Shown here: positions 24,060 through 35,119 of the stretch, piece by piece | Numbering within the stretch: the first letter of the stretch is position 1 | Layout: each line of letters opens with the position of its first letter | From: Cenococcum geophilum 1.58 | Taxonomy: Eukaryota > Ascomycota > Dothideomycetes > Gloniales > Gloniaceae | Length of the DNA: 64,000 bases | Direction: 5' to 3' | NCBI GenBank assembly: GCA_001692895.1 | Contig: KV748184.1 | Coordinates: 682,001 to 746,000, forward strand | Made by a program: the position numbers and the translations under genes | Notes under the pieces: model-generated | Database searches by the model: none | Told to the model about the DNA's origin: nothing | What the model saw: the letters and a program-made list of their open reading frames with translations, nothing else

Positions 24060-25674
24060 TTTACTAAGCTAGGCTTTTAAACAGTATTCTTCTAAGTAGT
24101 TACTTACAGTTCTCTAGATATTCTTTAGCGTTACCTCTAGTATTATTACTAGTCTATTAGTAATTTCCTAAGAGTATTTTTCTTAGTTAAGTTTTTATAT
24201 AGCGTATCTCTAGCGAGTTTATTATACTAGGGCGTTAATATTAAGGGCTATCCGTATAGGTTTATAGTCTGCAGTAATTACCTATATATTCTTTAGCCCG
24301 CAGAATACTAGCTAGTCTATAAGTGCTTCTTATATTAATATTAGGTCAATTATACCCTCTTAGGTCCCTCTTTTTTAAGTTAATTTACTAATTAGGGTAG
24401 TTAAGGCAAGGCCTTACGTTTCTAGTTTGTTAAGTAGGTATATTGCCTATACCTCTACTATAGCCTATTATCTTCCCTATACTATATAGTATATATTAAA
24501 GTCCCTTAGGACTATTACTTCGCCTTCTACTATATTAATAGTATATTATAGTAGTCTCTATATAGTTATCTAGGGTTTATTATCTCTTAAATTATAAATA
24601 TTAATTATACTAATTTAGCCTCTATCTATAGCTATTTATAATTTAGCTATATTAGGGCTAATAATATAGTAGCTCCACGCCTATATATTAATGTATTAGC
24701 CAATTAGGAAGTATATATAGGTAGCTAGGTCTAGTTTATATAAAAGGTAATATCCTTTTAGTTAGTATATTTTATAGGGTTGCTTATTATATACTAGTTC
24801 CTATAGGGCTATTATCTAGTATTTTTCTAGGTTTAAGCTATTAAATAAAGGGCGAGTTACTTTGTAGTTTAAGTGTCCGCAGTTATATTATACTATTATT
24901 AACCCTTTTATAACTTATCTAGTAACTTATAAGCGTCTTATCTAGAGCCGCTATAATTAGAATTCTCTGCTAAGATAGGTCCCTAGCTATATTAGTACTA
25001 TCCTATAGTTATTCTACGTCCCATTTTACTGCTAGTTAGATAAATACTACCCCTACTAGAGTGGGTACCTTAACTCTCTTCTATTATATAACTATCTAAC
25101 TACTATTATTTACCCTACTTATCTCCTTCTCCTTATACGCGTTTCTTTATAATATAGCTATAATCTAGTAAATCTAGGCTTATCTTTCCCTAGTAGCTTT
25201 TAGGTATACCTAATAGGTTTTATATACCGTCTTCTACTATACTCTATTTTTTTTATACCGCAATTTACATATCCAGCTCTATTATCCTTACGGCAGTCCC
25301 TAGCATTATAGATATCTATATACTCTCCGCATCTTACCTACCTTCTATATAAGCTCTAGGTATATCCCTACTATTAGCATCTACAGTATCGTCAGATTTA
25401 GACTCTATAGTAGTATAATTAGGCTTTATACTAAAGACTATTTATAACTCCTCCCTTATAAGCTAGTATTACTTATATCTCTTAGGTTAAGAGGCTAATC
25501 ATTAAAGTACTATATATTTTAACCCTTTAGAACCTTAGTAATTTCCCTATATATATTATACGCTCTTTATTAGGCTATATAACCCTAATTATAATAATTC
25601 CTAAAGCTAGTTTTTTTTATAGCTTCTATAATCCTCTAAATAAGCTATATATTTATAGAACCTCGCCTACTTTC
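24060..25674 (-). mobile_element. Tad1-like LINE relic, 3' portion of a copy split by the Gypsy insertion
   Basis: The minus strand carries a decayed AP-endonuclease domain at about 24900-24350. Readable segments are YQIIALQE, SWSYYIISPNIAKL, SIINIYNLRDN, then EGEVIVLRDFNIYY (family motif GDFNxHH, Gly lost) and TQEGIIDLIL. The segment up to 25674 should be the ORF1/ORF2 junction. No reverse transcriptase follows; the element stops near 24060 at the duplicated block. The other half lies at 33528-34450 beyond the Gypsy element, whose 5-bp target duplication CTTTC marks the break. Confidence 0.7.
25670..25674. other. Target-site duplication CTTTC, left copy
   Basis: CTTTC immediately before the left LTR, repeated at 33523-33527 immediately after the right LTR. 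Five base pairs is the usual duplication for Ty3/Gypsy integrases. Confidence 0.85.
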
Positions 25675-25901
25675 TATTAGCGACTCAGTCAATTAAGGTA
25701 TAGGCACGGCAAAAGGGACGCGCAAGCCTATACAATTAAATTGTCTATAAACGAGAATCTAAAGCTAGGGAAAGGAAAGGAGAAGAAGAGCAGCGCCGTT
25801 TAATATTTTATAAGATCTTTACGTCACGTAACCGCAATATACAGCAATCTATAGCAACTTACTAGTATATAGTTTTGCTAAGTCCTACTAGTACTATAAT
25901 A
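25675..25901 (-). repeat. 3' LTR of the Gypsy element
   Basis: 227 bp, alignable without gaps to the LTR at 33296-33522. The differences (about 20) are nearly all transitions, as RIP produces. The terminal TG is mutated (reads TATTATAG on the minus strand against TGTTACGG in the other copy). Confidence 0.92.
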
Positions 25902-26057
25902 TTACCCCCCCCTCTAAAAAAGCCTACCCTTAGGCTTTGTTATTAGAAGTCTTAGTAAGAGAATCTAACTAATTAGATAACTTTAACCGCCGGTTAAAGT
26001 TCCTAGACATCTTAAGACCTTATATAACTAAGAAATTTCTAGGGCGTTTTTATCCTT
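25902..26057 (-). other. Gypsy polypurine tract and 3' UTR
   Basis: On the minus strand a purine run (AGAGGGGGGGG) abuts the 3' LTR, as expected for the plus-strand primer of a Gypsy element. A segment at about 25955-26013 recurs inverted at about 62062-62120 (shared AACTTTAACCGGCRGTTAAA). The UTR is cut at 26058 by the inverted-repeat element. Confidence 0.7.
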
Positions 26058-26070
26058 ATCATCAGGATTT

Positions 26071-26287
26071 TTTTTTTTGGGCACGTTGTTGCAAACGAAA
26101 ATCGGGGTCTGCAAAACCTGCGTAAGTCGCAATTTTGGCAATTTGCGGCGACTCGCAGCAATTTGCTACAAACACATAGGCTACCTACGTAGCAAATTGC
26201 TGCAAATCGCCGCAAACTACCAAAATTGCGACTTACGCAGGTTTTGCAGACCCCGATTTTCGCTTGCAACAACGTGCCTAAAAAAAA
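26071..26287. repeat. Near-perfect inverted repeat (2 x 99 bp, 19-bp loop)
   Basis: Arms 26071-26169 and 26189-26287 are reverse complements with about five mismatches. The arms contain CGGGGTCTGCAAAACCTGCG and TTGCGGCGA. The outer part of the arm is the terminal inverted repeat itself, so the element's left end can fold into a long hairpin. Confidence 0.92.
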
Positions 26288-26299
26288 TTTTCCTAATAC

Positions 26300-26970
26300 A
26301 GAGGCTCTGCACGAGGCTCTACACAAAGCTCTGCATGAGGCTTTACACAAAGCTCTGCATGAGGCTTTACACAAAGCTCTGCACGAGGCTTTACACAAAG
26401 CTCTGCACGAGGCTTTACACAAAGCTCTGCACGAAGCTCTACACGAAGCTCTACACGAAGCTCTATACGAAGCTCTGCGCGAAGCTCTACACGAAGCTTT
26501 GCACGAGGCTCTACACGAGGCTCTACACAAAGCTCTGCGTACAGAGGCTCTGCACGAGACTCTACACGAAGTTCTGCACGAATTCGTGCACGAAGCTCTG
26601 CACGAAGCTCTACACGAAGCTCTACACGAAGCTCTACACGAAGCTCTACACGAAGCTCTACACGAAGGCTCTGTACGAAGCTCTGCACGAAGCTCTACAC
26701 AAAGCTCTACACGGAAGCTCTACACGAAGCTCTACACGAAGCTTCTACACGAAGCTTTGCACGAAGGCTCTACACGAGGCTCTACACAAAGCTCTGCATA
26801 TAGAGGCTCTGCACGAGGCTCTGCCACGAAGCTCTACACGAAGCTCTACACAAGGCTCTGCACGAAGCTCTACACGAAGCTCTGCACAAAGCTCTATATG
26901 AAAGCTCTACACGAAGCTCTGCATAAAGCTCTACGAAGCTCTACACGAAGCTCTACACAAAGCCTTTGTG
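26300..26970. repeat. 12-bp satellite array (GCTCTACACGAA)n
   Basis: About 55 copies of a 12-bp unit, consensus GCTCTACACGAA with GCACGAG and ACACAAA variants. Being a multiple of three it generates long open frames on both strands ((ALHE)n on plus, arginine/glutamate- or serine/cysteine-rich repeats on minus). A few units carry one-base insertions that shift frame, which argues against selection for coding. Confidence 0.93.
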
Positions 26971-27134
26971 TGTGCGCGGCGACACACTACTATCGGGTCC
27001 CCGCTATATTCCCGATAGCCTCTACCACGTGCCTCTGCCCAAGTATACCCCCTATATACACCTAGGTAGCCACCTCCATTTTTTACCCTTCCTTACATCC
27101 TCCCTACCTAGGAAGACACCAGAACGACAGCCAG

Positions 27135-27245
27135 CAGACGACCGTCGCCGGAGCCAGACGACCGTCGCCAGAGCTAGACGACCGTCAGAGCCAGACGACC
27201 GTCGTCATCGCCACACGACCGTCGCCAGAGCCACACGACAACCGT
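27135..27245. repeat. 20-bp tandem repeat
   Basis: About five to six copies of CAGACGACCGTCGCCRGAGC, one shortened by 3 bp. CpG-rich and unmutated by RIP. Confidence 0.85.
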
Positions 27246-27304
27246 TCGAACGACCAGCCAGCGAACACGATAAACGATTCGATCGATCGATCGAATCAAG
27301 GTGA

Positions 27305-27435
27305 CATAGACAGGTAGGCACAGACAGGTAGGCACAGATAGGTAGGCATAGACGGGTAGGTATAGACGGACGGACAGACAGACAGGTAGGTAGGTAGGCA
27401 GGCAGGTAGGCAGGCAGGTAGGCAGGTAGGTAGGT

Positions 27436-27474
<39 letters not shown>

Positions 27475-27485
27475 TAGGTAGGTAG
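27305..27485. repeat. GGCA/GGTA tetranucleotide tract
   Basis: A 180-bp run of GGYA repeats. It begins with longer units (GGTAGGCACAGACA, about 14 bp) and turns into pure (GGCA)n/(GGTA)n. Confidence 0.92.
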
Positions 27486-27649
27486 ATGATTTAGAGCCTC
27501 TGCGAGAGGCTTCCCCCTTAACGCCCAAAGTAGATAGCTCTACATTTTATATAGTTATAATATAAATATATTTAAAAGTATATTATAGAAATCTATGGGA
27601 ATATGTGATAATTTGGTTATTATATAATATAATTATAATTTATATAGTT

Positions 27650-27755
27650 ACGATTTGTACAGTTTTTACAATTCGTACAGTTTATACAATTCGTACGGTT
27701 TGTACAATTCGTACGGTTTGTATAATTCGTACAGTTTTTATAATTTGTACAGTTT
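27650..27755. repeat. 18-bp tandem repeat
   Basis: About five to six copies of an 18-bp unit, consensus TACRGTTTRTACAATTCG, followed by a degenerate duplication of TTTATAGGGGTAGCRTTTTGCYGCAATTT (about 27765-27825). Confidence 0.88.
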
Positions 27756-27982
27756 GCGCGCTATTTATTTATAGGGTAGCGTTTTGCTGCAATTTATTTA
27801 TAGGGGTAGCATTTTGCCGCAATTTGCTATCAGGTGCTGCGATTTTGTTGCAAAACGTGCGTTTTGCGCAAATTGCTATCGACCATATCCACCTGCCGCA
27901 AACCGCAACAACGAGCCCCAAAAAAAATTTCCTGATGATGTTCTTCTGGTAGCTTATTATCTTTATTATACTAGCATTCTAT

Positions 27983-30900
27983 CTACTTATCTAGGTACTT
28001 TAGCGGTCTGGGTTTATTAGGGTAACAGCTATAAAACTCCTAAAGCTTATAGGGGCTACCTATAAAGTTCTATATAGGGTACTAAGTGGGGTCCAGGTTA
28101 TATCCTTTCCAACTAATATAATACTTTAATATTCCTTTTACAAGTTTACAAGCTAGTATTTCTTTAATTTCCCATTTATTATTGTTATTAACTTAAATTA
28201 GTAAAGGAGGTTTATTCTTTTATCCAGGTAGTAGGTTATTTATAGCTTTTTATAGCTTATCCGGTAAGAAGATAGGGTAAACTTTAATTAAGTCTGGGAG
28301 CTTAACCTTATATAAGTTGCCTACTTTATTAAGAATCTTATACAGTCCTACTATCTTATAGTCCAGCTTACGGCTAGGCCGTTCTATTTTTTAGTTCTTT
28401 ATTATAACCTAGACCATATTACCTATAGTAAAGTCAGGCTCGCGCCTATGCTTATTTACCTACTATTCTATTAATTTTTAAGCCTTTTTTAGGTTTATAT
28501 AGGCTACTTTCCAGGCTTCTTTTAAGCGCTTAGCGTACTACTAGGCTTCCTTATAAGATAGTTTTTTACGTACGGTCTAGGGCCCTTTTAGTCTTTCCTA
28601 GTTAAAGCTTATACAGAGTAGGTAACCCATTTCTAGTTAAATAGGGGCAAATCCAGTAGAGTTATGGGGTAGGGTGGCTTAGGCGTAGTCTATTAAGGGT
28701 AATAGTTCGGCCTAGTTATTCTAAAAGTAGTTAATAAAAGGCCAAAGTCTCTGGTCTAAGTATTAATTTATAATCTCCGTTTAACCGTCTATCTAGGGGT
28801 AATATATTATAGAAAGCTTTAGCTTAATACCTAGGATTTAGGTAAACTTATTCCAAAAGGCTAATATAAACTGCGGCCTATAGTCGGATATAATAGTGTC
28901 TAGTAGTCTATAAATTTAGTAGACGTAGTAGATATACAGTAAGGCCGCCTCTTTAGCATTAATATTCTTATAATAGGGAATTAAGAACGGGCGCTTACTA
29001 AAGCGGTTAACTAGGATTATAACCATATTATATCTGTTACGGTTTAGAGGTAGCTTATAAAAGTCTATAGAAACATATTATTAGGGGCGGTTAGGTATTA
29101 GGAGGGGTTTTAATAGTCCTAGGGTCTTATCTTGTGGAATTATGGACCTATAGCAGTTATTACAGTTCCGTATATAGCGGTTAATATCTATAATTATTCC
29201 GGGCCAGTAGTAGCGGTCGCCAATAATCTTATAGGTCTTATTTTTTTAGGGTAGGCTATAAAGACCTAGATATATACTTTAGCAATAAGCCAAGTCTATA
29301 AGTTCTGTTCCTCTACTACCACTAGCCGTTCGCAGTACTTAAGTAGTCCACTTTTAAGGGACTATAGGCTAGAAACATTCTTTGCCTTTTTATAGTACTC
29401 CTATAGAGAAGGGGCCGTATAGTTTACCTGCAGTAGTTTATTAATAAGGTCTAGTTTTATAGAGTTAATAGGGCATATCTTAGCATCTAAAGAGTCTGTA
29501 TTTAGTTCTACCCGTATTTAGGAGTTAAAGTACTCTAGTTATAGTAGCGCTTAGGTCTATAATAAGATCTTTACAGCTATCTAATTATTTATATCCTGTT
29601 TACGCCTTATAAGAGCGTTTACACAGTTAGTGGCGCCTAGCCTATATATAATTAGGAGGTTAAACTAAGATAGGGTATCTACCTAGCGCGCCTATTAGGC
29701 CGTAAGGGCCTTTATTATTATAAAATATTCTAAGGCCTTATAATTAAAAACTACCTAAATAGACTTAGGGGTGCCTTCTAGTTAGGCTCGCTAGTGCTAA
29801 AAGCTAGAGATAATAGCCAGCATTTCTTTATTATAAATTAGGTAATTTAGCTTAGTATCTACTATAGTCTTTAAATAGTAAGCAATAAGGTGCTATTCAC
29901 TGTCTATCTACTTTTAGAAGTAAACACCAGCTATAACACTATCTAAGGCATTAGTTTCTAGCATTAAGGGCCATTTTAGGTTAAAGTAGGCAAGTAAGGG
30001 AGTAGAGACCAGTTGTTTCTTAAGCTCGTTAAAGGCCTACCTATATATAGTGTTAAAGTAAAAGGGCCAGTCCTTGTGGGTAAGTAGGCTTAGTGGCTAG
30101 GTAATTCTGCTATAGTTTTTAATAAAGCGTTAGTAGAAGTTATAGAACCCTAAGAATAACTATACCCCCTTTATAGTCCTTAGGGGTACCTATTAATTAA
30201 TTATAGCCGTTTTTTCTAGGTCTACCTTAATCCCGTTTATACTAATAATAAACCCTAAGTACTTTATACGCTTAATACTAAATTTTAACTTCTTAATATT
30301 GGCTTAAAGGCTAGCTTCCTAAAGCCGTTATAGGACTTTATAGACATGCTCTTTATATTCTAGTTTATTTTTAGAGTAGATTATAATATTATCTAGGTAT
30401 ACTATACAGAAGTTATTAAGGTAGTTAAATAGTACATTATTCATATATTATTGGTATATAGCTAGTCTATTAGTTAATCTAAAAGGCAGTACTTTATATT
30501 TATACATTCTATAATGGGTCTAAAATATAGTAAGGTTTTCTAATTTAGGGTCCATCCTAATTTAGTAAAAAGCCTAGCGGATATTAAGCTTCGTAAAGAT
30601 CTTAGCTCTACTTATTTAGGCTAAAGTCTTATTAAGTAAAGGTAGTGGGTAGTAGTCTTTAAGGGTTAAATTATTAAGCTTGCGGTAGTCGATATGGAAA
30701 TAAAGTCCTTTATTTAGCTTTTTAGTAAAGAAAATAGGTAAGTTAAAAGGGGCTTAACTAGGCTCAATAAAGCCCTTATCTAGGTTATTAATAAGATACT
30801 ACTTTATAGCCTATAATTTGGTAGTAAATTACTATTAGACGGGGCTATAACTAAGGGTAACCACCTTATCCGGCTTAATTTTAATCTTATAGTTATATGG

Positions 30901-33230
30901 TCGGTAAGGCGAGAATATATTAAACGCTGCTTTAGAGAAAGTGTTTTTAAATTTCTAGTATTAATGGGGCAGTTTTTGTTCTACTAGCTTTTTATCTATA
31001 AGCTTACCTTTCCCTTAGGCTAGAGCTTCTTTCTCTTTAATTATTTAATTAATTTCGTATAAGCTAGTTATAAAGGTAACGGTATTAGGCTAAACTAGGT
31101 TTTAGTAGAATCCTATAGCGCCAATATAGCAAATATTAACTAGTAGGAGGTCCGTAGGTTTTTTACTAGATATTTATTAGGCCGTATTTTGCGGTATAGG
31201 GTTTATAGTCTTCCTTAGCTTACGTTCCATTTTTTATAAGTTGTCCTTTTAGTCTATTAGTTTAGTGTGTCGTCTAATATCCCTAGCCTTCCTTTATAGC
31301 TATATAGGGCCTAAGTTCTCTATTAGGGACTTAGCTAGGCCACTACTAACTTCCTAAGTCTCTAGTGCGGGTAGTGTAACACTAGCAGTTTAGGGGCGGT
31401 GTAGTATATAGATCCGTTGCGGATTAAGCTATATATCCTTCTTAAAAGCCTAGTCCTTACGCGTTGCATTAGCCTAGTAAATAGTGTTTATCTACGGCCG
31501 TATAAGGTTTTCTATTATAATACTAATCTCTTTTATAAAGGAAGGCGTTAGGGGTATAGTTTTAGGCTAGATAAGCTGCCTATTCCGTATATTAAGCTAT
31601 AAGCCTAAATAGGCTAGCTATTTTCTTCCTAAGATTATATTATAGCTTCTAAGGTCCATAATAAGGAAGGGGACGTTATACTACCTTTGTCCGTTAACGC
31701 GGAGGTAGATTTACAAGATAGTTAAAATCGGTAGCCCTATTTATCCGTTATAACCGCAAATAGGGATTAGTTTAGGCAGTTCTTTAAGGGGTACATTTAA
31801 AAAGTCAGCTAGTTTTATAGCGCACTTTATATTAATTAAGGTAAAGGTATTTACTCCTAAGTTAGCTAAAGTAAAGGTTAAAACTTAATATTTATTATAG
31901 AATAAAGTATAAGGGATAGTGCAGCTTTTTCTACTAATTAGCTAACCCAGATTAACATATAACATATTAATCCCTTTTAACCCTAGAAAGGAGTCTTCCT
32001 CTAGGGTTCCTCTTTTTCTAGCTCTACACTATCCTCCTAAATTAATAGGACCTTATTTATCTTTACCTTTATTAGGTAGTTCCTTATAGGGTAGCCTATT
32101 TAACTATATAAAAAGTAAGCTTCTTAATTACTAAGGGCCTATATATAGGGGTCGCTATATATAGGCCGGGTGTATACTAGGCCTATAGTAGGGGTAGCTA
32201 TATAGCTAGCTGCTAGGTTAACTATAGAAGTTACTAATTATACTAGGGCACTATAGGCTATACTCGCAGTACTTACGGCCTGGTTTATAAGGTTTTTAGT
32301 TTTTAGCTAATTAGCGCGTGCCTTAGTTTATAGCTAGGCAATAGTCTATAAGTTCCCTTAACGTCTATACTATAGTATAAGCTAGTAATACGGCCCGCTA
32401 TAGGTCCAGGGTAAGCTTATTAAAGAGGTCTAGTAGTAAATCTTCTTAAGAAATCTAGGCCTATCTAGCCAGGTATAGAAAGCGGGTTTAAAAGGCCAAA
32501 AAGGTCTCCGTTATTTTTATATTTAGGCTTTTATAGCTAAGGTAGGCGTTCTATACTTTAAAAGGGTCTTTATAAATAGAAGGTAAGTGTTTAATTATTT
32601 CTTCTTTAAAGATATAGGGGTTTATTAAGTCTTTAGTATATTACAGGCGTAAATACGTCTAGGTATCTTTGCCAGTACGGCTAAAGATATAGGCCATTCT
32701 AGCTTAGGCGTTAGGGAAGTGGTCTATATTAACTTTAATCTTATCCTATAATTAAAGCTTCTAATTATTAAATATAGGGTTAGTTCTGTTTATAAGTAGC
32801 AGGGGATCCGCAACCTTTACTAACCGCTTTAGTGCTATATAGGCCTTAGTAGATCTACTAAGGCGCTAGAATAGGGCCTAAAGGACTATAGCAAGTCTTT
32901 AGTTATTTAATAATAACTTATTATTAGATATAGGGGTATCTCTAGCTTTAAGCAGCTCTNNNAGTTNTTTAATTTNNGTATTAGNAGCNNCAAGCTCCGC
33001 CTANNGGGTTAAAACGTTAATTATTTCTTTATCTAAAGTATTTAAGGGTCCTATAGCTGCTTTCCCTACTGCTGTGTTTCGTAGCATAGTAGTAGGGGTA
33101 TTGGGTAATTCTAGGTAATTTATTTAAGGGTTCTGGTCTGTGTATATCTTATAGGTCCTTTTCTTAGGGTTCTATTCTATTCTTTTAGGTCCTGTCCTTA
33201 TAGTCCTAGTAATATCCTTAGGGCCCTATT
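27983..33230 (-). pseudogene. Gypsy gag-pol, RIP-inactivated
   Basis: In the element's sense: gag (about 33230-32000); protease region with VPLKELPKLIPI and INMLYVNLGQ (about 32000-31650); reverse transcriptase with RKLNNLTLKDYYPLP, KIFTKLNIRQAFYQIRM and YLDNIIIYS (about 30372-30402; the second catalytic Asp is Asn); RNase H with NALDSVIAGVYF; integrase HHCC end with RYIRNCNNCYR (about 29190); integrase core with VSIDFYKLPL, ISDYRPQF and GQTEIINQ; chromodomain WEIKEILACKLVKGILKYYI near the C-terminus (about 28150). Many TAG/TAA stops. Single-base ambiguity codes lie at 32960-33005 in gag. Such elements encode a capsid/polymerase polyprotein; this copy cannot be functional. Confidence 0.92.
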
Positions 33231-33295
33231 CTATATTCTTATAAATATATTTAAGTTCCTTTTTAAGAAGAAAGAGTAGAGAGAGCTTTAGATAA

Positions 33296-33522
33296 TATTA
33301 GCGACTTAGTTAATTAAGATATGGGCACGGCAAAAGGGACGCGCAAGCCTATATAATTGGATTGTCTATAAACGAGAATCTAAAGCTAGAGAAAGGAAAG
33401 GAGAAGAAGAGTAGCGCCGTTCGATGTTTTATAAGATCTTTGTGTTACGTAACCGCAATATACAGCAATCTGTAGCAACTTGCTAGTGCGTAATTCTACT
33501 AAATCCTATTAGTGCCGTAACA
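33296..33522 (-). repeat. 5' LTR of the Gypsy element
   Basis: 227 bp. On the minus strand it starts TGTTACGGCACTAATAGG and ends CGCTAATA. Better preserved than the other LTR. Confidence 0.92.
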
Positions 33523-33527
33523 CTTTC
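33523..33527. other. Target-site duplication CTTTC, right copy
   Basis: Matches 25670-25674 exactly. Confidence 0.85.
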
Positions 33528-34450
33528 TACTTATATATTAAGGGGTACTTCTATAACTTAACTAGGTAGTTCTAGTAGAGGATTTTATACTTAGAAGTAT
33601 CTCCCTAGGTAATTATCCAATCCTTTACCTGCTAGTTAGGGAGTATAACCTTTATATCTCCACTATATAGGACCCTTACTACCACTACCCTTAGTATATA
33701 TACTCTAATTAATATAAGAATCTATTTTAGTTCTATGCCTACTACCTTTAATATTCTAATACTAATTATAGCTCTAACTAGTGCTACGCTAGGTATATAC
33801 TAGAGAGTCGCCGGTTAGGCGTTTGTAGTAATATTAGCCTATAATAGCTTAACTACCTATACTACTAAAATTCCCTATAATTTTATAGCATCCTTAATAC
33901 TTTAAGCCTATCCTCTACTACGTTTTAGTTCCTATTATACTTTATCTAAAGCTCCTAGGCGATTTAGCCTACTTATTAAGCTACCCGCACTACCCTTATA
34001 TATAGGTATACATCTTCTCCTTTTCCTAAATCTTCCTTAATATCTTTTAGGAGTTCTATAAGTTTTTACTATCTTTAGTTACTACCCTTCAGTTATTACA
34101 GGTGCGTCGCCCCCTATTAGATTTATTATAGTATCGCGATTTTCTATACAGCGTCTATTCTTTAAGTCTACTACGACCCTTTTATATCGTGTAGGCTTTC
34201 TAGCTATGCTATATATATTAGTTCCAGGATATAATATGCTGTAGATTTAATTAGAGATAGTTATTTCTTTATTAGAGGATTAGTAGGCATATTCTGCTAT
34301 TATAGCGGCTGCTACTATATATAAGAACTAATCCTAAATTCTATAAGTCTAAACTATAAATGCCTAATCTAAAAGCCACTATACCTTATTCCTAGGAGGA
34401 GTAGGATTAATATCTATTAACTTACTAAATAATAGCTAATAAGAATAAGA
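33528..34450 (-). mobile_element. Tad1-like LINE relic, 5' portion of the split copy
   Basis: Continuation of the LINE interrupted by the Gypsy element; joined at CTTTC to 25674. By position it should hold ORF1 (gag-like) in minus sense. It is heavily decayed and no zinc knuckle could be read with confidence. The right limit is approximate. Confidence 0.5.
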
Positions 34451-35119
34451 TCCCTTTATAGAGATATAAGTAGGTTAAAAAAAATTGGGGTAGGCTAATA
34501 AGGTATAGCTAGAGCAATAATTCTTAAACGCTTAACACTAATATTAGGCCTAAACTAGTACTAATAAAGCTCTTAAGGTATAAGCTTATAGTTAATAAAG
34601 ACGTACTTAAGTATAAAATAAATAGAGATATTAGCTAGCTAGTATAGTCTAGAACTACTAAGACCTTACTATAATAACTATTAGTTACCTATCCGCTTAG
34701 TACCTAAGGGGTAACCTACCTAATAGTATATTATATTATGCTTATTAGAAACTTAGCGTATATATATAAACTCCTTTCTATAGTATATAACGACCTTCTT
34801 TTTATTACCCCTATCTCTTACCCTATCCTTAGTATACTAGTCTTACTTTTATATTAGGCGTTATTAGCTAGCCTATTAAAAGTTATAGGTAGTATAAATA
34901 GCTATAGTATAGTCTTAAATTTAACCTAGGTAATATAGTAATTAAAAATATTAAAGAAATATTGCTACTAAGGCCTAAGCTATTAAAGCTTAAAGTTAGT
35001 AATAGAAAACTACCTACGGATAAAAAAGCTTACCTTAACGCAACTACCGCTTTTAGTACGTAAATACTAATTATAAAAACTAAAAGTATTAAACTTTATA
35101 TAATAATAATTCATTGCTT
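34451..35119. other. RIP-degraded DNA, no identifiable gene
   Basis: Plus-strand stretches between stops (for example about 34510-34800) look coding-like but match nothing I recognise. Confidence 0.4.

Larger units (their letters stand above)
26058..27939. mobile_element. Satellite-filled element with terminal inverted repeats, no transposase
   Basis: About 1.9 kb bounded by 35-bp terminal inverted repeats (26058-26092, ATCATCAGGA, T-run, GGGCACGTTGTTGC; the inverted partner is at 27905-27939). It contains a 99-bp hairpin arm pair, a 12-bp satellite, a 20-bp repeat, a GGCA/GGTA tract and an 18-bp repeat. No gene is present; long open frames here are products of the repeats. Unlike its Gypsy host it keeps abundant CpA (CACGAA, GGCAGGCA), so it escaped or postdates RIP. 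No convincing target duplication could be read. Most likely a non-autonomous DNA (foldback/MITE-like) transposon. Confidence 0.65.
25675..33522 (-). mobile_element. Ty3/Gypsy chromovirus, full length, RIP-mutated
   Basis: A 7.85-kb element on the minus strand bounded by two 227-bp LTRs and CTTTC duplications. The order in the element's sense is 5' LTR (33522-33296), gag, protease, reverse transcriptase, RNase H, integrase, chromodomain (ending about 27983), 3' UTR, polypurine tract (about 25902-25916, G-rich on the minus strand) and 3' LTR (25901-25675). The 3' UTR is interrupted by an unrelated 1.9-kb element with inverted repeats (26058-27939). Inserted in a LINE. Domain order RT-RNaseH-IN-chromodomain identifies a chromovirus of Ty3/Gypsy type. 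Confidence 0.93.

Noticed and set aside
26039-27065. Open frames of 131-279 codons in the satellite region
   Set aside because: They arise because the 12-bp unit is a multiple of three and lacks stops; they occur on both strands at once and shift frame at one-base insertions.
27283-27297. GATC/CGAT palindromic run as an origin or binding site
   Set aside because: Three tandem CGAT units are within the range of simple-repeat noise in this satellite element.
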